Positions 37,501-49,500 of a DNA stretch of 64,000 nt are shown here, in pieces. Origin of the DNA: Aquatica leii (Eukaryota > Arthropoda > Insecta > Coleoptera > Lampyridae). Position 1 is the stretch's first letter; every line of letters begins with the position of its first letter. The stretch lies in assembly GCA_035610365.1 (NCBI GenBank), contig CM069432.1, positions 22,382,354-22,446,353 of the forward strand. The letters run 5' to 3'. The notes below the pieces were generated by a model that saw only the letters and a program-made list of their open reading frames with translations, searched no databases and was not told where the DNA came from. The position numbers and the translations under genes are program-made.

Positions 37501-40500
37501 CAGTAGCAATGAACAAAATTTTTCTTTAAAGTGAACGAATCAGAAACGTTTCGTTCACCTTGTGTGTAAAAGCGCAACTATCAATCGAGATTTAAAATTT
37601 AATATGAATATTTGGTTCTTTTAGAGCAGTGCTGGGCTCTCTTAATAATGCAATGGTCAATCATTGAGAGCCACTGAATGCAATAACAATGAACAAAATC
37701 GTTCTTAAGAAATAAAAAACGATGCGTTCACCTTTTGTGAAAGGACAATTATCGATCGAGATTTGAGATTTAAGAATACTATTTGTTTCTTTGAGATCAC
37801 TTCTGGGCGTTTTTAATAACGCAATAGACAACCATCGAAGGCTACATAACGCACTAGCAATGAACAAAATCTTTTTGGAAATTAAACGAATCAGAAATGA
37901 TTCGTTCACCTTGTGTGTGAAAGGGAACGTACCGATCAAAATTTGAAACTTAATATGAATATTTGGTTCTTTTAGAACACTACTGAGCGTTCTTATTAAC
38001 GTAATGATCAAAATCGTTCTTTAAAGTGAACGAACCAGAAACGACTGAGACTTAAAATGAATATGTGGTTGTTTTAAAGCATTGCTGGGCGTTTTTAGTA
38101 ATGCAATAATCAACTAAACGCAATAACAATGAACAAAATCGTTCTTTAAAGTGAACGAATCAGAAACGATTCGTTCACCTTGTGTGAAAGGGCAACTATC
38201 GATAGAGATTTGAGATTCAAAATGAATATTTGGTTCTTTTAGAGTACTGCTGGGCGTTCTTAATAACGCAGTAGTCATATATCGAGAGCTACTGAACGCA
38301 CTACCAAAAAACAAAATCGTTCTTTCTAGCAAATGAATCAAAAACGGTTCTTTCACTTTGGGTAAAACGACAACTATCGATCCGGATTTGGGATATAATT
38401 AATGACAGTTAGGATTAATATTTGTTTCTTTGGGACTACTGCTGTGCGTTCTTAATAACGCAATAGCAACCATAGAAAGCTACTGAATGCACTAGCAATG
38501 AACAAAATCTTTCTATAAAATGAGCGAATCAAAAACAATTCGTTCACTTTGTGTGAAAGCGCAACTATCGATCGAGATTTGAGACTTAAGATGAATATTG
38601 GGTTCTTTTAAGGCACTGCTGTAATGGTCAATCATCGAGAGCCACTGAACGCAATAACAATGAACAAAATCGTTTTGAACAAATCAATAACGATTCGTTC
38701 ACCTTTTGTGAAAGGGCAATTATCGATCGAAATTTGAGATTTAAGAATAATATTTGTTTCTTTGAGACCACTGCTGGGCGTTTTTAATAACGCAATAGTC
38801 AACCATCGAAGGCTACGTAACGCACTAGCAATGAACAAAATATTTCTGGAAAATGAACGAATCAGAAATGATTCGTTCACCTTGTGTGTCAAAGGGTAAC
38901 TATCAATAAAAATTTGAAATTAAATATGAATATTTGGTTCTTTTAGAGCACTACTGGACGTTCTTATTAACGCAATGATCAAAATCGTTCTTTAAAGTGA
39001 ACGAAACAGAAACGACTGAGACTTAAGAACAATATTTGGTTCTTTTAAAGCACTGCTGGACGCTCTTAGTAATGCAATAGTCAACTAAACGCAATAACAA
39101 TGAACAAAATCGTTCTTTAAAGTGAACGAATCGGAAACGATTCGTTCACCTTGTGTGAAAGGGCAACTATCGATAGAGATTTGAGATTCAAAATGAGTAT
39201 TTGGTTCTTTTAGAGTACTGCTGGGCGTTCTTAATAAAGCAATAGTCAATTATCAAGAGCTACTGAACACACTACCAAAAAACAAAATCGTTCTTTCGAG
39301 CGAATGAGTTAAAAACGGTTCTTTCACTTGGGGTGAAAAGACAACTATCGATCGGGATTTGGGATTAATGACACTTAAGATTAATGTTTGTTTCTTTGAG
39401 ACTGCTGCTGGGCGTTCTTAATAACGCAATAGTCAACCATCGAAAGCTACGTAACGCACTAGCAATGAACAAAATCTTTCTGGAAAATGAACGAATCAGA
39501 AATGATTCGTTCACCTTGTGTGTGAAAGGGTAACTATCAATAAAAATTTGAAATTTAATATGAATATTTCGTTCTTTTAGAGCACTACTGGACGTTCTTA
39601 TTAACGTAATGATCAAAATCGTTCTTTAAAGTGAACGAATCAGAAACAGCTGAGACTTAAGAAGAATATTTGGTTCTTTTAAAGCACTGCTGGGCGTTCT
39701 TAGTAATGCAATAGTCAACTAAACGCCATAAGAATGAACAAAATCGTTCTTTAAAATGAACGAATCGGAAAAGATTCGTTCAACTTGTGTAAAAGGCCAA
39801 CTATCGATAGAGATTTGAGACTCAAAATGAATATTTGGTTCTTTTAGCGTACTGCTGGGCGCTCTTAATAACGCAATAGTCAATTATCGAAAGCTACTAA
39901 ACGCACTACCAAAAAACAAAATCGTTCTTTCTAGCGAATGAATCAAAAACGGTTCTTTCACTTTGGGTGAAAAGACAACTATCGATCGGAATTTGAGATA
40001 AGATTAATAAGACTTAAGATTAATATTTGTTTCTTTAAGACCACTGCTGGGCGTTTGTAATAATGCAATAGTCAACCATCGAAGGCTACGGAACGCGATA
40101 GCAATGAACAAAATCTTTCTGGAAATTGAACGAATCAGAAAGTATTCGTTCACCTTGTGTGTGAAAGGGTAACTACCGATCAAAATTTGAAATTTAATAT
40201 GAACATTTGGTTCTTTTAGAACACTACTGGGCGTTCTTATTAACGTAATGATCAAAATCGTTCTTTAAAGTGAACGAACCAGAAACGACTGAAACTTAAA
40301 ATGAATATGTGGTTGTTTTAAAGCATTGCTGGGCGTTTTTAGTAATGCAATAATCAACTAAACGCAATAACAATGAACAAAATCGTTCTTTAAAGTGAAC
40401 GAATCAGAAACGATTCGTTCACCTTGTGTGAAAGGGCAACTATAGATAGAGATTTGAGACTCAAAATGAATATTTGGTTCTTTTAGAGTACTGCTAGACG

Positions 40501-43500
40501 TTCTTAATAACGCAATAGTCACTTATCGAAAGCTACTGAACGCACTACCAAAAAACAAAATCGTTCTTTCTAGCAAAGGAATCAAAAACGGTTCTTTCAC
40601 TTTGGGTAAAACGACAACTATCGATCCGGATTTGGGATATAATTAATGACAGTTAGTATTAATATTTGTTTCTTTGGGACTACTGCTGTACGTTCTTAAT
40701 AACGCAATAGCAACCATAGAAAGCTACTGAACGCACTAGCAATGAACAAAATCTTTCTATAAAATGAGCGAATCAAAAACAATTCGTTCACTTTGTGTGA
40801 AAGCGCAACTATCGATCGAGATTTGAGACTTAAGATGAATATTTGGTTCTTTTAAGGCACTGCTGTAATGGTCAATCATCGAGAGCCACTGAACGCAATA
40901 ACAATGAACAAAATCGTTTTGAACAAATCAAAAACGATTCGTTCACCTTTTGTGAAAGACCAATTATCGATCGAGATTTGAGAATAATATTTGTTTCTTT
41001 GAGACCACTGCTGGGTGTTTTTAATAACGCTAACACTAGCAATGATCAAAATAGTTCTTTAAGGTGAACGAATCAGAAACGATTCGTTCACCTTGTGTGA
41101 AAGAGCAACTATGGATAGAGATTTAAAACTCAAGATGAATATTTGGTTTATTTAGAACAGTACTAAGCGTTCTTAATAACGCAATGGTCAATCATCGAGA
41201 TACACTGAACGCAATAACAAAAAATCGTTCTTTAAAAGTGAATGAATCAAAAACGATTCTTTCACCTTGTGTGAAAAGACAACTATTGATCAAGATTTAA
41301 GATAAGATTAATATTTGGTTCTTTTAGAGCACTGCTGGACGTTCTCAATAATTTAATAGCTTTGGTTCAGATTTCCCAAAATTTACTAACGCAGTACCTT
41401 GAAACGAACAAAATTCTTTTTTTAACGAGTGAAAGGGCAGCTATCGACCGGGATTTGGGATAAGTTTAACGATACTTAAGTTCTATACGTTCTTAATAAC
41501 TCAATGGTTAATCATCGACAGCTACCGAACGCATCAGCAATGAACAAAATCGTTCGTTAAAATGAACAAATCAGAAACGATTCGTCCACATTGTGTGCAA
41601 GGGCAATCGACTTAGATTTAAGATAAATTTAATGACACTTAAGATTAATATTTAGTTCTTTTAGAGCACTGCTGGATGTTCTTTTAATAGTCAAGTATCG
41701 ACAGCTATCAAACACACTAGCGATGAAGAAAATCATACTTTAAAGTAAACGAATCAGAAACGATTCCTTCACCTTGTGTGAAAGTACGATTAGCGACCTT
41801 GATTTAGGATAAGGTTAATGAGACTTAGATTAGTATTTTGTTCTTTTACATTACTGCTAAACGTTTTTAATAACGCAATGGTCAATCATTGAGTCACTGA
41901 ACGCACTAATAAATTCTGTGAAAAAAAAGTGAATGAATCAGAAACGATTCGTTCACCTTGTGTGACAGAGCTACCATCGATCGAGATTTGAGACTAAGAT
42001 AAATATTTGGTTCATTTAGAGCACTGGTGGACGTTCGTGATAAGTTTATCTAACTCTGAGCGTAATTAAAGAACAAAAAATAAACGATGGAAGAATCGGG
42101 TCTTAGCGACAGACCCTCAAGTAAAGAGTTGAAAGAGCGCTTTAACTGCTTAGGGAAGAATCACATGTTGTCGCAATGCTCCTTAAAGTTCAGGAACATG
42201 TTGACTGATCTTTGATTCCTACAAAATAAAGGCCCTTTTTCCTACTGCAAGATCATCGATGCGTGTTTATTCGTGTTACTGATTTACCAAACTTTGTTAG
42301 AGTAAATTTGTGTAGTCGTTTGAATTTGTCTATCGAGGAACAAACGTTTTAGTTGCGTTTTTTTCCACATAAAGAAATTACAGCTATGTTACCTTCTTTT
42401 CGAGTAAATCGCTGTAATTTACCAGTCGTAGTTAGCATTCGCTTATATGACCCTGCTTTTGACTAACCGGTACAAATCGACGTGTCAATCGGCATCGAAC
42501 AACTACGTTTGAGCTGATCCATCTAATTTTTCGAAAAAAACTGCTTTAATTACACCATTTCAGGTTCATGTTAGCCGATGAGCTCGATTAATCCAACATC
42601 TCTTTTCTACGCTGACGACGAGGACTGGCCTACATTCCACCATGTCGCTACACATCTCCACGCGATTACAAAGCCGAGGCATACCAAATCCCAACGTGGC
42701 TCTCTCTAACGGCGGCGAGTTGTGGACTTAATTATGTACAATCCAAACGGCCTGCTACGTGAGTGCTGTCTGTAGAGCAATAGTGACTCCACCCAATTCG
42801 GAGAATAGGTGTTGACGAGAAATTGGAGGCACAGCTGAACCATGGTCGTCCGATTGGTTTCCATGCCGGCAAATCCGGACCTAGTTTCGAATTCCGAAGC
42901 TACGTTCAAAATTCATACAGGAATCGAGCCATGGTCTGATATCAAGGGTTTCAGAAGATACGGTAAATCGGGACCTAGTTATAGAGAGAGAGAAAGAGAG
43001 GAAGGGACGACTCCTATTGCAGAGAAGCAAGGTAAAGGAACTTGTCGTTCCAGTAACGGAAGGTCTTGTGGTAGCCGTACGCGGTCCAATACGTCTAGGG
43101 CCTATGCGAGTTGCCTTGCTCCTTAGACCCATAAAACGGAATCTACCCGATTCTAGTATCCCCTCTAAGAACTTTGCAAGGTTTCAGAATAATGCATTTT
43201 GTAAAATGGAGGAGATTGCGACAGTGACTCGTGAAACGTGGCCCGACAACAACACGAATGTCCGAGGGAGATAGAGTCCCACCGAGGACTTCCGCTATCT
43301 GGTGCTCTGTCTACTGTTGTTAGCCTCTTGGGGGCTTGAGAACAGTCGATTTATTCCATCGTGCGAAATTAGACTCCCTTACTGAAGAAGGGGTACTTAG
43401 GCACTCTATCCCCCCCTCCGTATACACTGGTGTCCCCCATTTTCAAACGTGCGAAAGCTGTTATCGGGTGTCTGAAGTAGCCAGCTAAGATCGCACTAAA

Positions 43501-46500
43501 CTTCAGACTTCTTATTAAGAAACTGAGTCGTGAAACACGTGAGTAGAGAGGGTACAAGCTACTGCGCCTACAGTGTAACAGAAATCCGGGGATCGAAGAC
43601 CACGAACTGAGAATAGCTTTAGTATTTGTGATAGATTGCACTCTTGGCGTGTAAAACCATACCCCCGGTGCGGTCGTAATTATCTATTTCACTTAAGTAA
43701 CATTTGCTCTTATACTTCGGGCATTTTAATAACTTAGGAATTAAAAATGAGTCTCGAACAATTCAGCCGTTCTCTCGAGATATTCCTAAATGGAATCTTC
43801 ATCAAGGTGTATTCTAGTTTGGTTCTCACCTTTGGACTCATTTGGCCTTTCTCTGACGAACAGTTCGATGTCGCGACTAGTCTTCATCAATTTTGTATCA
43901 ACTGTCGCTGGAAAAATTATCTTGAGATGACCCCGATTTTATTTAGCATTCAAGACCTAACGTGACATCCTACTTGTTGTCTACTGTGCTTGCATATAGA
44001 ATCTTCGTTTCGTTAACTTTTTTTTATTTATTGTTAGTTAATTGTCTAGCCATTCGGCCCTACAATGGGTTACGTTTGCCTTACAACATTTTCTTATCAT
44101 ACTAATATAATTTGTACAGAAATTTGTAAACTAAAAAAAAAACAAATACAAAAAAAAACTTTATTCCCTAAAATCTTCCCATCACCATCTTATTATTCTA
44201 AATCGATAGTCCTAACCCTCCCCTCTTATCCTCCTTTTCTTTACTGCTTTCATCCAATCCAATCCCTCCCCAAGCAAAGCCTTCCTCCCCCTCCTTTCTT
44301 CCCTTAGCTCGCTACACTCCCCACTCAAGTGTTCTATGTCCTCCCATCCCTCTCCACATAATCTACATCTCCTCATTACATCCTCCTTCCAATACTTATT
44401 TAAACTCTCCTCATTTCCGCATCTGAATCTATAAGTCGTTTCTCTCCTAAGCTTCTCCTCCCCATCAGATACTTAGGAATCCCCCTGGACACTATATTCC
44501 TATACCTTAAGTTGTACTTTCCTTCCCTTATCTTTCCTTCCCTCTTTTGCACCTGCGAGTCTTTATCTCTTCTTACTATCTCCTCAGTATTTAACCTCCC
44601 TTCCTCTCTCCTTCTTTCTACCTGTTCTATTGCGAAACCTCCTCGTTGGTAGTAAAGTTTCCTTTCTTCCTGCCCATATATGTTTTTACTATCTTTTACC
44701 GTCCTCCAGCAACATTGCAAAATTTTACATTCTCTCCTTTCCTGAATTTTCTCTTCATAACCCATCGCCCTTTTCCCTGCTTCTATTCTAATCTTCTCTA
44801 ACTTCCCCTCCTCCTCTATTATGTAACCCGGCGTCTCCCTGTCTAAACCCAGTATCCATTTCCAATATTTTATTTGTACCCTTTCCAATAGGTTCCACTC
44901 TTTCCAACCCCATACCTCCACCCCGTACATCATCACACTTTTAATCAATTTTTCAAACAGCCATCTTCTCTTCTCGATCTCCTTCCCAAATACTCTTTCC
45001 CCTAAACTTCATACCTGCCCTAATACCCTGTTATCCTTCTTTGCTAACTCTCTTATATGCGCGTCATCTTTATTATCATACCTTAGCCTATATCCCAAAT
45101 ATGTCACTTCATTCACTGCCTCTGTCTTCTGTTCTCCCCAACTTAACTCCTCTTTTTCTTCCCTCCTCTCCCTTTTTGAAAAACTATCATCTTAGACTTT
45201 CCCACATTTAAAGCCAAATCTTTTTTTTCCAGACACCTCTTAATCGTATTTATCATACCTTTCATCTCCAACTCATTTTTTGCCACTATGACCATATCGT
45301 CTGCATATGCCTATATCCACACTTTAATCCCTCCCTCCATAACAATCCCACCACATTGACCACCCTTCAACACTTCTTCTATGTCACTTATATACAGTGC
45401 AAATAAAATAGGGCTAAGAGGACACCCCTGCCTTAGCCCCTTCCTCGTCCAAAACACTTCACTAACACTATCCCCTATTTTTACCCTATTCTTAGTCTCT
45501 TTATATATCCCTTCCAGTTTCCTCACTAGTTGTTTCTCTATTCCTTTTTTCCTTAACACTCTCCATAGCTTTTCCCTATTCACATTATCAAATGCAGCTT
45601 CTATGTCCATAAACAAAGCGTATACCTGACCCCTTTTCTTATCTAGCTCTCCATTTACTAACTGTTTCAATATATAGACATTGTCTATTGCCCTTCTTCC
45701 CACTCTAAACCCCATCTGCCAATCTGGTAATAGTCTTTTTTCTTCCACTTCCTTTTCCAACCTCCTTTGTATAATCATGGCATACAATTTATAGCTTACA
45801 TTAGTGACACTAATCCCTCTATAATTCTTTACCTCCTTCCTATCCCCTCCCTTATAAACCGGCAGAATTCAACTTTCTTTCCAACTCCCTGGCAATTCCT
45901 CTTCTTTCCATATTGTATTAAAAATTTTTCTTACATTCCCTTTTACTCTCTCCCCTACATACTTCCATTGTTCTCCTTGCGTACCGTCCGTTCCTGCCGT
46001 CTTTCTTAATTTTAGTCTATTTATTGCCTCCTCCATTTCCTCTTTCGTTATCTCCCTCTCCTCCTGTATTGTATTTACCTCTTGCAATATCACCTGCCCT
46101 GGTCCTTCTCTTGTTCCCTCCAAACGCTCCATACAATAACCCAACCACACGTTTATATCCGTTAAACCTCCTCTCTTCTTACCTCTTCTTCTCTCCTTGT
46201 TTAGAAATTTCCCGACTTCTCCTTCTTTCTTTATTTCCTTTACTTGTTTCTCCATTTCCTCTTTATACGACACCTTTCTCTCAGAACATACATTTTTAAA
46301 ATTCACTTTCTTCTCCTTATACTCCTGCACCTCTATTTTACCTTTCTCCATCTTCTTCTAGCCTTTCTCATCTCTGTTTTTGCGTCTCTACATTCTCTAT
46401 TCCACCACCTATTTTCGTTCCTCTTTTTTCCTTGTCTTTTCTCAAACCATTTCTTTTTTACTGCCTTCTCCATTTCTGCCGTCAACTCCTTTAGTCCTTC

Positions 46501-49500
46501 TTCCCCCCCTACATCTCCCCAAATCACTTGTTCCAACTTCATCTTATATCTTACTATGCTTTCCTCAGTCCACACCTTATTTACTCCCCATCCCCTTTGT
46601 CCCTCCTTAATTCCTTGCTCCTTTCCTTTTAAAATCACTTCCAGTGGCTGATGATCCGATTCCTCTTCATCCCCCACTTTAAAACTTTCTATGTCCTCCC
46701 ACATCTCTCCACTCACTATTACGTAGTCGATCACCGATTCTCCCCTCCCTCCCATATAAGTGTAGTCACCTCTGTCCCCCTCCTCTATATTTCCATTAAG
46801 AATTGACCACCCTTTTTCCTCACATATCTCCACTAACATTTTCCCATTCCTATTAACTGTCTTATCGTTTCGTTAACTTAAAAATCAAGTCAGTGGTAAT
46901 CTGTCGTGAGTCACTAAATCATATCTCGTAGATCTCCCATCGCGAGCAACCAATTGTTATTCTTCAGTGTCATGCTGAAAATGCCTCTTCATGGACAACT
47001 TCTCACTACGTTAGTGCTCAACTTCAACTGACTCATCTCATCATTTTGGTGGTTTGTGAGAAGCAGTAATGAAGTCCTTACATACATCATTTAAAGCGCG
47101 TTATAGGTAGCTACGTGTTTTACCACGAAACCGAAACTTAAATAAGATTAAAGACTCTCATCTATTTGTTACGCAACAAATTCAGCATTCAGCTTTATAT
47201 CCTCTCGACTTACCAAAATTATATTTTCTATCTAAACTGTCAATTGTCAATAAAAACGTTAAACATTAAATTCAAAACCATCAACAAATACAAATTAAAC
47301 ATACAGAAACTGTAAGAAGCTCTTATAAAACAAAAAATATCGCTTACCTATAATATAGTACATGTTGGGATCATCTCCGAGCTGACAGGAAATAAGAGAC
47401 ATCGCGTATTCTTGCTGCATTAATTGATGCGCGTGCAAAACTTCAAAAGTATGCTGATCCACGATTAACAAATTGTGTACCTCGATTTCTTGTCCATACT
47501 CCGGAGCCGTATTTGCACCCGACACTCCACTCACACCCGATTTTCCTAACGATAATGAACCTACACTACTCGAAACAGTAACCGATTGGGTCATAGTTGA
47601 CGCACTGGGACGAGCCGGATTTAAACCGGTCGAATCTTGAATATCCATTCGAACAGACAAAACTCCAAACGTCTGCAACAAGTAGTTTTTAAACAAAACA
47701 CTAATGGAACACACGGATTTACCTGTGATTGTTCTTGATACGCTATTCGCCTTGGCGACTCTTGTAAATTCACTGTTCTAATATGTAGCTTTTGTATTTC
47801 ATCCATGGTACCGATTGTCACGCAAGTATCTGTAGCTAAAGCTAAGCTGTAAAAAACAAAATTTATTTTCTGGCAAAACGATATTAGTTGGGACCTTACC
47901 TATCAGGGTAAGCTTCGGCATTCAAAGAGCACATGTGATTAACTTCCTTCATGTTTACGTTAGAAAATACTAATTTGTGATTTGAAGAATATATTACAGT
48001 TGGTCTATCTGAACACGCAAACACGTTTGTGGTACTCAACGATTTAAAAGTTCTAAGCGCTGTTGGTTGAGTACCCAACGTAACTTTTTTCTTGTCTGTT
48101 AAAGCGCCAGAATCTTTATGCAGTAAAAAGTAAAACATAGAGCCATCGCCTAACGCGCACAACAAATAACTATGGCCCTCGAAACAAGCCATTAAGACCG
48201 ACCTTGGAATAATTTCTACAAACGAAAATAATCAAACAAATTATTGAACACGCTGTAAATATCAAACCTCCGCCTAAATTTTCTTTAAAAACCTCCGAAA
48301 GATCTGGCAACCTTAAGATGCATGCGGAAATATCGGTCCATAATCCTACGGCGACCAGTTGGGAAGATGTGGCATTTTCTCCTATCGGACTGATGTCTAA
48401 ACAAGCAACTTCGACGTCCATAGTTTTATGCCCTTTCATTATCAGCTCATTCGGATGAATCTCGATGTAGTATAAATCCGCACCGGTAGATACAACTATT
48501 TGTTCCGAATTACAGGCAACGACGCTGATATTTTTCTCGGTTGGAGGTTTCCACTCTGCCAGCAAAGTTTTACTTTGGGCAGAAACTAGACGAGCCGATA
48601 TAGAAGTAACTTGAATGATTTGTTCGTGAATCACGTTTCCACAATAAAACGTTTGTTGGTCAGACGCGATCCCCAAAATTTCAGTCTCTTCAACTTCTTC
48701 ACCGTTTAGACTTAAAACTCGAGTTTGACCGACGAACGCAAGCACAAGCGTGTTATCTTGCTTTCCGTCTGACGCTACAGTTAACGCCCATATTCCTTTG
48801 ATTCCGGGTAAATCTATAGAAGCGTGTTCTTGGATCCCAATCCCGTTTCTAATGATTCTCAACGATCCTTCTTTGTAAGCACCCGAACAAGTAACCAATT
48901 GTCCTTGACCTTGTCTTTCTAAATCGACAACACACATGTCCATGATTGGAGCTAAGTTTGTGAAAGATTCCATCACCGTTACGTATGAACCATTTTCGTC
49001 TACTTTAGTGTTTAATTTTACAAGTTGGGAATCGCCTAATCGAGATCCAATGTATAGCACACCGTTGTCCAGATATGTAATGCATTCGGGAGTTGATATT
49101 TCACCTATTATTAAAAATGATATTACTGATGTATAACACTAAGCGGTTAGAATTAGAATTAAACAACCTCGATCACCTTGAAGTCGCGGTCTAAAACGAT
49201 TGGAAGCGGATAACGAGGTTATGAGTTCAGTAATATTGTCTTTGGAATAAATCTTCAGCTACGTAGCTTGAGACTATGTCCGAGCAGCCTGCTACCAATA
49301 GTCTACAAGACAGAATCATTGTCTGCACAAACGATCCGACTCCCGGTTAAAGACTACACACTTCTCCAGAAGACTTAGACCGACGGATATACCAAATTGT
49401 CATCGAGTAAAGAGAAAATCTGTTAGAAAAACCGATAACGTCAAAGCACCCAAAACTCTGAGAATAGCAAAACACTGAAAGGAACGAAGTCAGAGATCGC

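Larger units (their letters stand above)
20480..42030. repeat. Large satellite array filling DDB1 intron 9
   Basis: About 110 tandem monomers of roughly 178 bp, with many truncated or fused variants. Landmarks in a full monomer, in order: cactagcaatgaac, aaaatcgttctttaaagtg, an 11-bp dyad (GTGAACGAATC-N6-GATTCGTTCAC), ctatcgat(c/a)gagattt, gacttaagatgaatattt, ggttcttttagagcactgct, gggcgttcttaataacgc, aatggtcaatcatcgagagc. The array begins within about 30 bp of the exon 10 splice acceptor and shows nested higher-order repeats. It is interrupted at 30767-32674 by an insertion. Short minus-strand frames recur with each repeat unit; they are a by-product of repetition, and no start context or conserved protein supports translation. 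Confidence 0.95.
44020..46864 (-). mobile_element. 5'-truncated non-LTR retrotransposon (LINE)
   Basis: A minus-strand LINE of about 2.85 kb inserted in DDB1 intron 9 in the same orientation as the gene. It is flanked by a 15-bp direct repeat and ends in an A-rich 3' tail (aataaataaaaaaa). The 5' end is cut inside the endonuclease domain, as expected of incomplete target-primed reverse transcription. The remaining ORF2 holds the endonuclease C terminus, the reverse transcriptase with YADD, and a C-terminal Cys/His motif ([14 protein letters not shown]), interrupted by a few stops and frameshifts. It is far less decayed than the other elements here, so it is relatively young. I cannot fix the clade. 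Confidence 0.9.

Noticed and set aside
21448-40255. Dozens of similar minus-strand ORFs of 60-140 codons in the satellite ([22 protein letters not shown])
   Set aside because: They recur only because the DNA repeats. Frames begin and end at arbitrary points of the monomer, the 178-bp period does not preserve frame, and no domain is recognisable.
20480-42030. CRISPR-like or centromeric array
   Set aside because: Units are contiguous tandem monomers without unique spacers, in a eukaryotic intron. I see no CENP-B-type box (TTCG....A..CGGG), and the array lies within a transcribed gene.
45381-46651. Plus-strand Pro/Ser/Leu-rich ORFs across the LINE at 44-46.9 kb
   Set aside because: They are the complement of the Lys/Glu-rich reverse-transcriptase and linker frames on minus.
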